64,000 bases of DNA from Siphonodentalium dalli (lineage: Eukaryota > Mollusca > Scaphopoda > Gadilida > Siphonodentaliidae), in assembly GCA_032622095.1 (NCBI GenBank), contig CP136069.1, positions 30,820,342 through 30,884,341 of the forward strand, written 5' to 3'. Below, in pieces: positions 1 to 12,390 of this stretch; the first letter of the stretch is position 1, and the number at the start of each line of letters is the position of its first letter. The position numbers and the translations under genes were made by a program. Below the pieces are notes generated by a model. It had not been told where the DNA came from and did not search any database. It saw only the letters and a list, made by a program, of their open reading frames with translations.

Positions 1-75
1 TGATAAAATTGTCAAAGAATGTAGGAAAATATTATAAAAATTGTTAAAAAATGTAAGAAAAAATTATAAAATTGT

Positions 76-665
76 TTAAGGGGTACTGTACGCCATTTTC
101 ATTAAATTTCCGGTGACAACAACGATCTAATATCGATAATATATAGAAACATAAGTAATTTGAGTCGAAGATGTATTCTGTAAACGCTCAGGTTAATAGG
201 CTATCTTAAAATTTAATAATTTAAAAGTTAATAATTTGATATAAATTGAATTTATGACTGGAGCCATAAAATGGCGTCAATTAAATTACAATTTTCCGTA
301 ATCAGATAAAGTAATTGAGGGATAATGGATTGTTAAACCGATCGCACACACGATCGCTTAAAATATTATGATGATACGGGGAGAACACTCAAGCCACTCA
401 CTGACTAGCGACGATACAATAACTTAAATGATTATATGGGACTAGTATGCATATAATATAACTTTTATTTGATTCATTTGGTTGAAAACTGTACAAAAAT
501 TACTCGACAACGACAATTTGTATTTTTGCATTCCGGTAAATTTGTCATCCGTAACACTACTTCGTACTCAACAGACTTTCAAATAATGAAAAAATTGTTA
601 CCTTATTCTCCGACTCGGAGACCATAAAAACCAACAACAACATTTGGCGTACAGTACCCCTTTAA
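76..665 (+). mobile_element. MITE family A, copy 1 (TTAA target)
   Basis: Terminal inverted repeats read GGGGTACTGTACGCCA inward from the left and the reverse complement at the right, flanked by TTAA on both sides (76-79, 662-665). It is about 590 bp with no ORF of note. Three more copies lie at 15082, 42044 and 45998, with the same ends and the same TTAA flanks. The TTAA duplication is the hallmark of piggyBac-superfamily insertion; the element is non-autonomous. Confidence 0.85.
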
Positions 666-690
666 AGAATGTAAGAAAAAATGGTAAAAA

Positions 691-753
691 GCATTCTCTT
701 ATATATGCGAGGCGACCTATGGTCGACTCGCATATATAAGAGAATGCATTGGC
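691..753 (-). repeat. 69-bp palindrome (PAL69), copy 1, slightly truncated
   Basis: A near-perfect inverted repeat with arms of the form GCATTCTCTTATATATGCGA and a short asymmetric centre around GGTCGAC. The left outermost bases (GCCAAT) are missing here. It is one of eleven copies in the window. Confidence 0.85.
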
Positions 754-1115
754 ACAGGGCATAACTGTAACCATCACAATGTGGTCAATGAACCGGTTCC
801 AATGATATCCATATTTGAATGGTGTTATTGAAACAGACCGAAGATATTTTAGGCTGTTGAAGCTTTATTTAGGCGTTTTTGGCCGTTTTGTTGGGTAAAG
901 GGTTAAAATACATGTATAGTTAAAATGTTCAGGTAAAAACCATCCAGCATGTTAACAGAACTTCAGAAGTAAATTGCTGTTCATGACTTAAGGAGTTAAG
1001 GAGTCAATTATTTAGGGCATTACTGTAAGTAGCTCTATTCACCTACCAACTTCTGAATGTGGTTCTAAATTATATTCTTCTATTGAATATAGCTTTTGAA
1101 ACCTCCAGTTTTTAA

Positions 1116-1250
1116 TTAACCCTTTCATGAATGGAGCTGCACTGGTGCAACATTAAAGACCCTGTGCCATACTAGTAGGTCACCATAGGTCACCTCGCAT
1201 ATATAAGAGAATGCATTGGCCTAACAACTCTTTATCATTTTAGTTTTGTG
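1116..1250 (+). mobile_element. Degenerate TTAACCCTTTCA element with partial PAL69
   Basis: Starts with TTAACCCTTTCA at 1116, like the element at 45481. It carries a decayed PAL69 at about 1163-1223, where the left arm is mostly lost and the right arm is intact. The right end is not recognisable, so the end coordinate is approximate. Confidence 0.5.
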
Positions 1251-2716
1251 ATACCCATAATATATGAGCAGGTGGATGCACGCACCCCGGTCCCACATAT
1301 AGAGGCACCCCTGTCTTGAACTTCGATAGTGGAAACTTCACTAGTGATGTCCAGAGCAGTCTACCTTGCGGCAGTTTACAAAATGTCAAGATAAGAGTAA
1401 CACAGGTATAGAATATACGTCTAGACTTCCTTGGATTAACCGATCTTTCCATATTCCCGTATAAAAACTAATAAATTAAACGCTTTTTATATGGGTGTCA
1501 TATATTGACTCAGAAGTAATATCGCGATGTGACATGTAAAACCCTCGGGTAGGACTCCAAGCTCGAACCCAACTGTTACCCAACCTGCACCCCGGGCCAG
1601 TAATCCCAGTAAAATCAGTTGGGACTTATCAATGCCGTACATAGAAGGAAATCCCAACACAAAGGGGGGGGGGGGGGTTGGCCGGCGGTCACCGAACATG
1701 CGGCCCCGGCCTGCACTCTGTGTTAGAAAACCCAAACACTAGATTATAGTTTTCCCAGTTGATACTTAACTTAAGCCACCACACATAAACCAAGACCGAA
1801 TGATGGATGGACAGACGGTCGGACAGATCAAACCATAATGCGCACGCTCCGCTAGAAATTTGGGGTATATTCTATGATTACATATTCATTTTGATATGTA
1901 AATATATGTATGTCGCACGGGAGTTGGGGCGTCCGATAATACCGGGTATGTATATACTAGTATCCACTGGTAGTCAAACAATACACATCCATGTATTAGC
2001 ATGCGTGTATATGGCCGCTTGGGACCCAGATAATAATATTAACAATATGAATCGCATGTAAACAGCCAAACAACCGCCATTTGAATGAATGTGTTTGGTA
2101 ATGTGGCTAAGTTTCCACTGTGTAGGAACCGTTACATCGGAAATCGCCGGCCCGCGACGGCTCCTGCCCGACCCGCGACGGCTCCTGCTGATCGAAATCA
2201 TACATTTTCACGACTTTTTGACAGTTAAAACGCAATTTTGAGGCATCTAGGTGATAATTCGATTAGTTATTTTCGATCCCATAACAATCTGTGGCACCAA
2301 TGAGTGTGTTAATAACGAAAAATTCATTGTGCGAGTCATAACAACGACAAGAACCGCGAATTTTGATTATTGTTTGGGTTCTCTCCTGATCGAGTCGGTT
2401 CTATCCCCATTAATCGTTCTATGCGGGTAAAACTATTGCTAATATTTGCCATGGTACATGGTTCAAACTGCCAATTTTGGAAAGTATACAAAGATAAACA
2501 CAACAAACTATGCATTAAGTTGAAATTTGCACCACTTGTCATTAATTTCGACGAATTACACTGCCTTTCTATGCTTATCCAATAAGCTGTGTTACGCCTA
2601 TCAAAATTCACAAAGTCGCCAGCTAGTTTGAAAAATAACGCGTTTTGCAGGCCCGACATTTCCATGAGTCAACAGCCGGTTAACAATAGTGAAATTTCAT
2701 TGCTCTGGACTTCGTA
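1251..2716. other. Unassigned intergenic sequence
   Basis: I see no supportable gene. There is a 14-15 base G run near 1664-1678. Short open frames on both strands show no recognisable domain or codon pattern. Confidence 0.4.
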
Positions 2717-3166
2717 AAGCGTGAGCGTAGACGGGATATATAGAGTTATCTGTCTTGTATTTTATCTATTATATATTTTGGAACTTCTGTCTGTATGTAT
2801 GTATTTGTGTTATAGACTCGAAAAACTGCTCGACCGATCCGACTCAAATTTGGTGTGTAGGCCTACTTTTATCCGGGGAACAATATGGGCGGGTCCAATT
2901 TCAATTGCGACCGTGTCCTTGACCTTGACCTCTCTCATATAGGCATCTTTCTGGACCTCGACCAATCCTACTCAAATTTGGTATAATCTAGGCCTACTTT
3001 GATCCCGGGAACAATATGGGTGGGTCCAATTTCACGTGCGACCATGTCCTTGACTCATATAGGCATGTTTCCGGGCCGATCGAACAATAGTTTGCCCAGG
3101 CGGAGACGGATCACAAAAACATCCCTAAATAGCCCGGGCGAAGAGGGCCGGGCACATCGGCTAGTG
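2717..3166 (+). mobile_element. Probable non-autonomous Helitron
   Basis: The right end has a GC-rich hairpin (GCCCGG...CCGGGC, about 3132-3154) followed about 12 bases later by CTAG and a T, matching the Helitron 3' pattern of hairpin plus CTRR and host T. The body has two direct repeats of a segment containing GGGAACAATATGGG (about 2875-2950 and 3003-3070) and TCTGTCTGTATG-like sequence near the left. The left boundary is a guess; a T-rich start near ATCTGTC (about 2747) is possible. No helicase is present. Confidence 0.5.
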
Positions 3167-3267
3167 TTGTCTATTTTCGTAGACGTATTTTACTCAACAA
3201 AAAGCCCAAAATAAGACGTTAAAAGTTAGTTGACACCCATACAATGCTCTGATTACGCAGTTTATGA

Positions 3268-3519
3268 CATAAGTTCCTAGTGTACTGTTGCCCTAACATA
3301 AGTTCCTAGTGTACTGTTGCCCTAACATAAGTTCCTAGTGTAATGTAGGCCTAACATAAGTTCCTAGTGTAATGTAGGCCTAACATAAGTTCCTAGTGTA
3401 ATGTTGGCCTAACATAAGTTCCTAGTGTAATGTTGGCCTAACATAAGTTCCTAGTGTAATGTTGCCCTAACATAAGTTCCTAGTGTACTGTTGCCCTAAC
3501 ATAAGTTCCTAGTGTATTG
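3268..3519 (+). repeat. 29-bp tandem repeat, about 8.7 copies
   Basis: The unit contains CATAAGTTCCTAGTGTA followed by a variable CTGTTGCCCTAA or ATGTAGGCCTAA. The two variants are clustered within the array, as expected from local unequal exchange. Confidence 0.9.
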
Positions 3520-3902
3520 TCCGGTGCCCCTGCTGTGCGAACAAAGTTGATTTTATGACCCCAGATTAATCATGGGTGTTAATTGATGCAACGATGTCGC
3601 AATCCGATATCAGGGATGTGTTGATAGCCTGTCTACTGGTCAAATAGATAAAATAAAGAGATTATTTTTTGTGATTTTCTACAGTAGCTGAATCCGGGAG
3701 ATTGTCATGCCTGTCCGGGAGTGCGGGAGATCGTGCTCAAATCCGGGAGGGTTAACAGGTCTGCCAAGGACGCTGCCAAGGCTGGTCATCGATATGACCT
3801 ATATTATGAAGGAAAAGATATCTTCATTCATTAAGCAGGTCTCCAAAAACTGGAGCACAAAGTCTCCTACAACACACCTACTGTACATGTACCGCTATAC
3901 TT

Positions 3903-4223
3903 AAAGTAATTGACCACCAATAACGTGGTGTCACCCCGTTAATATGGCGGTACTATACCGCGGTATCCTCCAATACCGCGGTACTGATACCGCTTGTTAA
4001 CGCGAACAAGTATGTGTGAGTAAATACCTCCCCTAAAAGAGTTCCATGAAAATCACCACGGTATTCAACAAAATTAATGTGGTGCCCGCTAAAAGACCAC
4101 GGTATCATTATCGCCCAATACCGTAACTCCACTCCATGACCGTCTCGATACCGCTACCGTTTATTACCGGTATCACCGCGGTCATGACCGGGGTATCACC
4201 CCGTTTTTCTGGTCAATTACTTT
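3903..4223. mobile_element. Inverted-repeat MITE with AAAGTAATTGACCA ends
   Basis: The left end AAAGTAATTGACCA is mirrored by TGGTCAATTACTTT on the right. The interior is rich in CCGCGGTA/TACCGCGG motifs, giving many small hairpins. The termini share AAAGTAATTGACCA with the MITE C copies at 34845 and 42711. Confidence 0.6.
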
Positions 4224-4279
4224 GAGAATAGCGGTACCCTTCATCCAAATAGCGATGGAGTCAGAGTGACCTACCAAGT

Positions 4280-4546
4280 CTTGAAATAGTGTGTCTGTCA
4301 TATGCAGAATGAGGTCCCCAGAGGGGTGAATTTAGTGACGCTATCTCGCGTGGCAGGCTAGCCTTTGCAAATTCACCCTCTGGGAACCTAATACTGCTTA
4401 GGCTTCAACTGCTATGGGATACTTCTAAAGAATGAGGTCCCCAGAGGGTGAATTTAGTGATGCTAACCCGCTTTGCAGGGTAGTGTCACTAAGTTCACAT
4501 CTGGGGACATCATTCTACAAATGACAGACACACTATTTCAAGGCTT
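4280..4546. repeat. Palindromic repeat (~270 bp)
   Basis: The segment from TTGAAATAGTGTGTCTGTCA is inverted at 4519-4546. The interior repeats AATGAGGTCCCCAGAGG and GTGAATTTAGTGA in both orientations. It looks like a foldback-type MITE; no flanking duplication was established. Confidence 0.6.
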
Positions 4547-5096
4547 CAGAATTACATCGATGTCCACGCCATCACAGAAGACCCTCCGTCCAGAATGTTT
4601 TACAAGTTTCCTACCTGACCAGAACAGAATTTATTCTGTTTTCTCTAAGTGTAGGGACAGTTTGTTGTCAACCAACAATAGTTTCAGTTTATTCATTTCA
4701 TGCTCGATTACACAGACATCACATTCACTCATCGCTAAAGGTGAGAAATGTCTTAAAATCCGTTAATTTGGCGTCCAGAATGATTTTATCACTGCACTGC
4801 AGAGTTGTAGATGAGTATGTTATTTATATGAAACAGGCGACATATGCCCGGTGTTTTGTGCGTTTATTTGAGATACCACTATGTTTGTCATGCTATTTGG
4901 TAATACTTTCATTACTTGTTCATTTATATTAGGATATATAAATTGGTTTAAAACCTAATTTTTAGGACTTCCATGTCCTGTGAAAGTACTAGTAGTCCAA
5001 GTCTTCTCGTACTAAAACCAGCTAAGATATTGGTATGGGGAGATGCTGGATTTTAGTCCGAGTTCGTCCCGTATGGTCTCTTATGACACGACTTAA

Positions 5097-6869
5097 GCGT
5101 TAGTGCAGGGTTTCCGCGAGGGGAAAATTAATGAGTCCGTATTGGGGAAACACATAACGCGACGGGACGACCATGGTTCGTCCCGTCGGGCGAAAATTTT
5201 GTTATTTGACACTGAAAAGTAGCAATTTCCTTGCACATAAGAGTCTCACAAAGCAACCAAAGCTACGTATATATTACGCAAGTCAATCATTTCCATGGGT
5301 GCATTAATTCTGTTGATGGTATCCAGATAATCAATCAACTAATTACGCACATAAGACTGCCGTCTGATTGAAGATTATATATAAATGAACAAGCTACTAG
5401 TTATTGTTAACAAATTTATACAATAAGATTCCGATGAATCTAAACACTACACAACATCTATGCATTGACCAATAATAGATAGCAAGGAGAATTGAATAAA
5501 GTATTTCCTAGAATTGCAAGCAGCTTCTGTGAAAATGAAACTGACATGATATACGCTGTCAATCGTAAAACTATTTGTGCGCTGTGACGTCATACTGCAG
5601 GAGCTATTTATAGCGGCAAAATACGAATGGTAGCGACACTGGTATTTGGCACCAAAAAAAAATAATAAAAAGAGATTTTTATTAAATTTAAAAACAAAAT
5701 TGTGCCTAATACCTGTGGGTAGGGACATCTTTCACTCGGAACGCGTAGCTTGTTCACTAATCTCTATATATTAGTCCATAAACTGACGACCGCAATTGCT
5801 TATTATGCGCATAGTCAACAAAATCCCAACGTGATTTATTTCACAGTAAAACGGAACCTGTCCCGAAATCAGTCTTTATAGTGGGAATTCATAGTGACAA
5901 GTTAACAACACCATTCATTTGAACCATATTACATACATGGGTGATAAAGACAAACACATACCCCCTCCCCAATATGGAGATAATGTCAAAGGACGGTAAA
6001 TAATAGTTGCGTTGTCCCCAAGCACAATCAACGACGCACGTGTTCACATCTCCCGCCAAATTATATTTTATAACACGTTGGCTAAAACTCCGTTCTATAC
6101 CTCATGGACTCTGCAGGGGGACCCATTTATTATGTACCACCGTACGATAGCACGGGATCTCGGAGAGGAGCAGTTTCATTCATGAAAATCCCGTGCATAA
6201 AAATGTCCCGACTAAGAAATTCGGCGTTCTTTGATCAAATTATGTAATCCTACGATATCACGGGATTTTCGAGCATGAGTAGTTTCATCCCGTACACAAA
6301 AATATGCATATTCAGCAGTCCGACATTTTTTGATGTTACCGCGACATGCATTACGCTGTATCTAACGTCGCTATTTGACCCGCTTTTTCACCAGTATTCT
6401 ATTTAACACCCGAACTCCCGTTGTAACCGGATTTGTTTACGACATTGCGACTGACATTTGGTATATGTATGAACCAAACAGATAATATGCGAGGGGAATG
6501 AGGCCGTCCTACGGACGCTGAGCCGTACTAACGGAAACCCTGGTTAGTGACCGGCTCAAATAAAACCACAATTATATGAAATAATATATCTCAATTGCGA
6601 CAATAAACGGATTTTTTCCGGAGAAGACATGATATTTGATCTGAAACCCACATCGGTTGTGAATTGAAAGCGGTAATTTAATGTGAAAAGAGACATTTAC
6701 CGTAGTGTTGACATATTTTTTAAAGTATGCGAACTCAGTTGACCTCGCGAACTGTGTTCGGCATTTTCCGTTAAAAATATTCCGTAGATTTTCGACTAAC
6801 CACGCAAATTACGATGAATTCTCCATTGTAATCGTAATTATGTGTGTCAATAAATAAAAAATAAATAGA
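5097..6869. other. Non-coding interior of the 4993-9227 element
   Basis: Nothing coding is supportable. Two related segments with CACGGGAT and AGTTTCAT motifs (about 6140-6205 and 6250-6310) form an imperfect direct repeat. Confidence 0.4.
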
Positions 6870-7355
6870 TTAAAGGTACTCAATCCGATAAAACTCCTCT
6901 CAATTACTATTTCAATGGCTTCGGGGGTCAAAAATATTTGATTCGAGCCGAGGAAGTCACCCATCAAAGCTCAGATTTGTTAGATATCGATTTTAGAAAT
7001 CTATTATTTTTCATTATCGGGAATTCTTTCTGGCCCAGAAGACAGTCAAAATTTCGTTATTATTACCACTTGATTATTGAGTTATCCATCCTTGTCTGTT
7101 TGAATAGAGTTTTGGCGTAAAATCTCGAGCAGGTTACCAAATTGACGGCAGTTATTAGTACTCATCTCGAGCAATTAACAAATTTCAAAAATCAATATCT
7201 AATAACTTTGTTTGATGGGTTCCTCGACTCGAATCAAATATTTTTTACCCCCAAAGCCAAAGAAATAGTAATATAGGACCCTCTGATCGGATTGTTGTTG
7301 TTGGAATCTGTTGAGATGGGGACCCTCTTTACGGATTGAGTACCGGTACCTTTAA
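6870..7355 (+). mobile_element. MITE family B, copy 1 (TTAA target)
   Basis: The ends read TTAAAGGTACTCAATCCG on the left and the inverse, with a small CGGTAC insertion, on the right. TTAA flanks both ends. The two halves are internally inverted (TTTGATTCGAGCCGAGGAA versus TTCCTCGACTCGAATCAAA), so the element folds over most of its length. Other copies lie at 16269 and 19667. Confidence 0.8.
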
Positions 7356-9117
7356 GTAAAATTGAAGATATAAATGTAATAGATTAAATAAATTACGGGA
7401 ATTACAACCCTCTCAAAGTTTAAAACAGTGTAAACACAACGCAATATACCGGTACTGCTCTTGTTAAGCACACAAAAAATCAAACAAAATTTGTATAAAT
7501 TTTTAAACTTAAGTTTGAAAAGTCCCACTAAAACCGAAGAACTATATTTCGAAACGGTGTGATTCGCAGGCCTGTCCATATGAAAAATTGACGAGGGCTA
7601 CAAAATCGCCCACGTGAACCCCAGTGACGAGTGCTAATAGCCCTCGTGATTTATTCATGCTATTTGCTTAGCCAGATATACTCCAAAAAGAACAGACCAG
7701 ACTGGAGAATGTATTTGTATGTTATCAATAAAGTTGTTCAATCTTATTTATTCTTGTTTTGAGTGTTTATGTTTGCCTACCCCTGGGATTGTTACACTGA
7801 CCAACATCAAATTGATATGTTGTGTTTGATACTACGCTAGGTAAATGTAGGTAACCTAGGTAAGTGTAGTTATGGAAATGGTTATGGTTTAGAAAGCAAA
7901 CAATGACAAATTATGACATATCTGGGATTATCTGGCAATGTGTTATGATGCCACCAGCAAAGTTTTATATTCATTCATACTTTCCCGTGGCATGTTGATC
8001 TCAATCGGTCACAGTGGCGTGCACATATTTTACACCACACGCGTTCTACAAAATCCCGCCTGTTTGCGTTAACAATATCATAGCCAATCTGGCCTCCAGT
8101 ATTCCATCCTTCGAAAGTTTTTAACTGAACGTGGCAGCCTTTTTGATCAGCCATTATTGCATTATAGTTAATTTGGCTCCCTGAATAGAGTCACAGCTCA
8201 ACTATGGACAGAGCCCCAGTTCAAAACATGTGGAAGGTGCAGGCATGTAAAAATAGCAAGCAGATTCAGTTATCAAAGTGCCGACGATGCTGACGTAATA
8301 CCGAGTCATGTATGACGAGCACGTGTTGCAGGAAGAGCACGGGGTGTTAAACTCATGACACTGTCTAGAAACATCAAAGAACACAGATGCCGACGATGAC
8401 GTTCGTCACATTTGACCCGACTGGCTTCAATCAGATTGTCTTTACCCCTGACTTGCCATTTAAAGCACATTGATTTTGAAAGCCGACGCGGGCGAAACTG
8501 TCGCACGCGTGTAATCGAAAATACGCGGGCTGCACGCGGGCTATCGAAATCGCCCGCGTAAAATGACAGGCCTGGATTCGGTTCTCCGATTATTTGATCA
8601 ACACAAAAGTCAAAACGCACATGGACGAAAATCACACGCATGGCAATTCAGACACAAGAGTTCTAATTTGCTCCAATTTTGACGAGTTGCTTGAGAAAAT
8701 TGTCAACAAACTACCGTTCTGATCCTCCATTATGTCATTAAGTTTTTAGTGTGAGAATTGTTCTCAAAGCACATAGGAAACTGGACTTTGGGGCGATCGT
8801 TTTTCGCCATTTTGTTCGGAAAACTCCGCGCTATATATAGAAACGGAAACTAGTATACCCAGAACAAACTCCGGAATATGCCGAAGTTATTCGGACCACT
8901 TCGGCTTTCAGTTAAAACATAAACAAACAGAAAAAAAAGCGATGTTTGTGGAAATCAACTGGAATATTCTATGTGTAATTTAACATTAAAGTTAGATTAT
9001 TATACACCATTATGACCATAAGATGTCACTCGTTCCGATGTATATAGCATCACGTATTGATTTGCTAGGTAAATCGAGTAAAATACACAACAAATTCCCG
9101 CCACAAACATTGGGAGT
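7356..9117. other. Unassigned sequence
   Basis: No supportable gene. Open frames up to about 110 codons on the minus strand (8306-8641) show no recognisable motif. Confidence 0.4.
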
Positions 9118-9743
9118 AAGTCGTGTCATAAGAGACCATACTGGACGAACTCGGACTAAAATCCAGCATCTCGCCATACCAATATCTTAGGCTATTAGCT
9201 GGTTTTAGTTCGAGAAGACTTGGACTATGTGAAAGTTGATATAACTGCTTATTTAATAAATGGAAATTGCTCCCTAGATGTTGTATGTCATTGTTTTTGC
9301 GACTCCCCTGTCTGCTTGTTTGCAGAAACTAAATGTCTCTTGTTAAAATAAAATAAACTGGTTCCTGGTCGGAAGCTGCAAATATCTGAAAATGTAGTAA
9401 CCTGACCCCACCACAGGCTCCAGCCACATTCACATCGGCATCGACGTCTTTGTTTTGTTTCCCCAATTCGAGTGATCAATACAACTGGGCCAAAATTACA
9501 AGTGGATTACAACTCATCCCAACAAATTTACACAACCGCACACTAAGGTGAAGCTAAAATGTATTACCATAGTCCGATTCTTAAGTTCTTCCTCACGTTA
9601 TCTTCAGTTGTTAGCGTTGATAATGACATTTTTGACAACGAGTCACATTAATTCGCGCACCTGTCGAACATAAGAATATAGAGTTATCTATCTTGGTACG
9701 ATAGCGTTCCTTGCTAGGGAGGTCTCCCAGCGTCATCTGTGAA

Positions 9744-11432
9744 ATGCAAAAGGCAGCCCTACAAGCTGAAATAGCAAGGCTCGAGGATACTATAAATGAA
9801 CAAGCAAAAACAATTAAAATACTGAGAACAAGGAATGAAGTGGCTAATAACACAATACATCAAGCCAATGATACGTATCCACCACCAAATACGAATAACC
9901 ATCTAAACATCATGCAACGATTACAACAGCTAGAACACGATCAGATTAAACTACGTCTAACAGAAGCAGAAAGAAATATTGAAACAATTCTTAGACGTAA
10001 CGAAGTACATCATGCAAAGCAAAACCTGAGCCAGTATACACAAACAGAAGCAACAAACCCAAACAAAATCCGGGTAAACCAAAACAACTGTGTTAACCAA
10101 AATACTGTGCCTCAATGCTCCTATATTGAAAACACCAACTTAATCAACCATATACCGGTAGCAACATCAGACTATCGTGTAGAAAATATTCGGAACGATA
10201 ACATGCAGAATAATCACAACTTACAACAACAAAAGCGTGTAATAACCGCATCAGATAAACAGAAAACTACCAACTGCCAGCGAGAACCTGAACATCATTT
10301 TTTAGAGCATGGCAGGGGGTCGACCCAAAGGGCCATACAAACAAATCATTACCAGTCTATACCACAGAAAATCATGACAGATCAGAAAACTGTGAGAAAA
10401 AAACAAAATAGAAAAGCGAAACCATCAGCTTATACTACATCATGTCAGAACACAAATGACAAGCAATATAGCAACACAACCCCCACCAAACATAGTTTCA
10501 TGCTACCCTCGACTAAGCAGTCGACTGCCGAAGCGGAACATGAACCTAGAAACTGTGACCTATATTCATGGGAGACAACATCAGTAATAAATCAACATTC
10601 TCCGTTAAGAATCGAAAATATAATTGAGACACAAAAACTCAATATAGCTTCAATTAACATCCAAAATATAAACACAAACAAAGTGGTATTACAACATACA
10701 ATAGAAACATACGACATCATATGTATCCAAGAACACTGGCTTTTCCATTATCAAATTGCTCGAATAAAAGAACTAGCTGAAAACTTTAACAACTTCAGTA
10801 AGTCAGTAGATCAGAATGAACCACTACCACCAAACATGCGGATCAGGGGCTATGGGGGAGTATCAACCTTATGGCACAAAAATCTCAATAAAATCATCGA
10901 CGCTAAAGAAGATGGTGACAACAGAATTATCTGTATTACAATCAAAAGCAGCCCAACAAATATATGCCTAATAAATGCATACATGCCCAGTAACACTCAC
11001 TCGGCTGATAAAAAAGATAAAGATGAATACAATGAGACACTGGAAAAAATATATGCTATTATGATAAAATACTCAGATCATAAAATAATAATAGCAGGGG
11101 ATATGAACGCTTCATTAGATAGACAACCACCTAATGAGCAAGACAAACTCTTCAAAAAGTTCTATATAGACCATGAGCTTACCATACCTAATGGATATGT
11201 CCCGGAATTCACATTTAGACATCATAATGGGAAATCACAATCCATCATAGACTATTTTATTGAATCCACAAAACATGACAAAATTCTATCAAATATGCAA
11301 GTTATCGATGTTCCATCAAATGTATCTGATCATGAGCTCATTAAAGTCGAAATGAAAATAGCACCCTTTGAAAAAATACAAAATAGTCTTGAAAACATCT
11401 CACAAAAAAGAACAAACTGGAAAAAAATGTAA
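9744..11432 (+). pseudogene. LINE ORF segment 1: coiled coil and APE endonuclease
   Basis: The first in-frame ATG is 9744. The N-terminus is a heptad-rich Glu/Leu/Ile helix, followed by about 200 Asn/Gln-rich residues with low complexity. The last ~240 residues are an APE-like endonuclease: NIASINIQNI at the start, a CIQEHWL motif, GDMNASLD near 11098, IIDYF near 11247 and SDHELIKVE near 11326, which supply the usual metal and catalytic positions. In these elements the enzyme nicks target DNA to prime reverse transcription. The frame ends at a TAA (11430-11432) caused by a 7-A run where 6 A would keep the frame into the RT region. Confidence 0.85.
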
Positions 11433-12390
11433 TTTAGTCCTCTACAGACAGCATATAGACAAAACCAATCACCTAACACAGACCACTATACACAATAATC
11501 TGGAAGAATCCATTGTAAAGTTTGGCCAAATGATAATAAGCGCAGCAGAGAAAGCCACACCTGCCAAAAGGCATAGAAAAAGCTCCAATGGTCAAAAACA
11601 ATGGAATCCCAGCATAGCCAATGCGATACAAGAAAGTAAAAAGGCCCATTATCAATGGAAAACGGCAGGTAGGCCAGTTGACACAAATAATCCACTTAAA
11701 ATGGCAAAAATGGCCACTAAAAAGAAGTTAAGATGTACACAAAGGCAACAAATAGCTGCAGAGAGAACCCAGCTATATGATGAAATCTCTCAAGCCAATG
11801 CATCTAATGATCAAGTACTATTCTATAAACTTATGAACAAACAAAGGCTCACCAAGAGTGTAGTCACTGAGTATATTGAAATAGATGGACACCAATATGG
11901 TGCCGAACAGATGATGGATGGGTGGTTTAAACACTTCAAAAAACTGTCAGAACCAAAAACTGCCGATAGATTTGATGATACATTCCACAAACAAGTCTCG
12001 GCTGATATTGAAGCTATTGAACAAATATGTCGTGCTAATACACCATCTTTAGAACCAGTCACACTGCATGAAATTAAAACAATTGTCAATAAGCTCAAAC
12101 TAAATAAAGCAGCTGACTATGCTGGAATTACGGCTGAACACCTCAAATATAGCATAGAAGAAACTGCCCCAATAATCATGAACATCATAAATACTATATA
12201 TGAAAAACGAGAAGTGCCAAAAGAAATAAAAATCGGCATATTAACACCTGTACCAAAAAAGGACAAAGACCCAACAAAACCAGGGAATTACAGGGGCATA
12301 ACTATCAGCTCCATAATATGTAAAATCCTAGAAGCAACCCTGCAAGACAAACTAGACAACATACTATTACCATCGCAAAATAAAATGTAA
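11425..12390 (+). pseudogene. LINE ORF segment 2: linker and N-terminal reverse transcriptase
   Basis: This continues segment 1 in the next frame. It carries a basic linker and then RT motifs including ADYAGITAEHLK and PVPKKDKDPTKPGNYRGI, the latter typical of LINE RT domains. A TAA at 12388-12390 interrupts a stretch that continues as RGFTQGTSPL, where related elements normally have Gln, so a single C-to-T change is the likely cause. Confidence 0.85.

Larger units (their letters stand above)
1..906. mobile_element. TTAA-flanked MITE with 69-bp palindrome, truncated by the window edge and split by another MITE
   Basis: The right end reads TTGTTGGGTAAAGGG followed by TTAA (903-906), the same end as the element at 24394-24794. 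The inner part holds the palindrome at 691-753 and A-rich sequence at 1-75. A second MITE (76-665) has inserted into the A-rich part. The left end lies outside the window. No coding capacity is visible. A TTAA target suggests mobilisation by a piggyBac-type transposase, which is an inference. Confidence 0.7.
4993..9227. mobile_element. Putative 4.2-kb element bounded by ~100-bp inverted repeats
   Basis: The sequence from TAGTCCAAGTCTTCTCG (4993-5096) recurs inverted at 9118-9227 with a few small indels. Both ends abut TA dinucleotides. The region between has no ORF that looks like a transposase and contains a MITE B copy (6870-7355). This is either a large non-autonomous or decayed transposon, or two inverted copies of a shorter repeat. 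Confidence 0.5.

Noticed and set aside
2336-2665. 109-codon minus-strand frame
   Set aside because: No domain, no splice support, and an overlapping frame on the other strand of similar quality.
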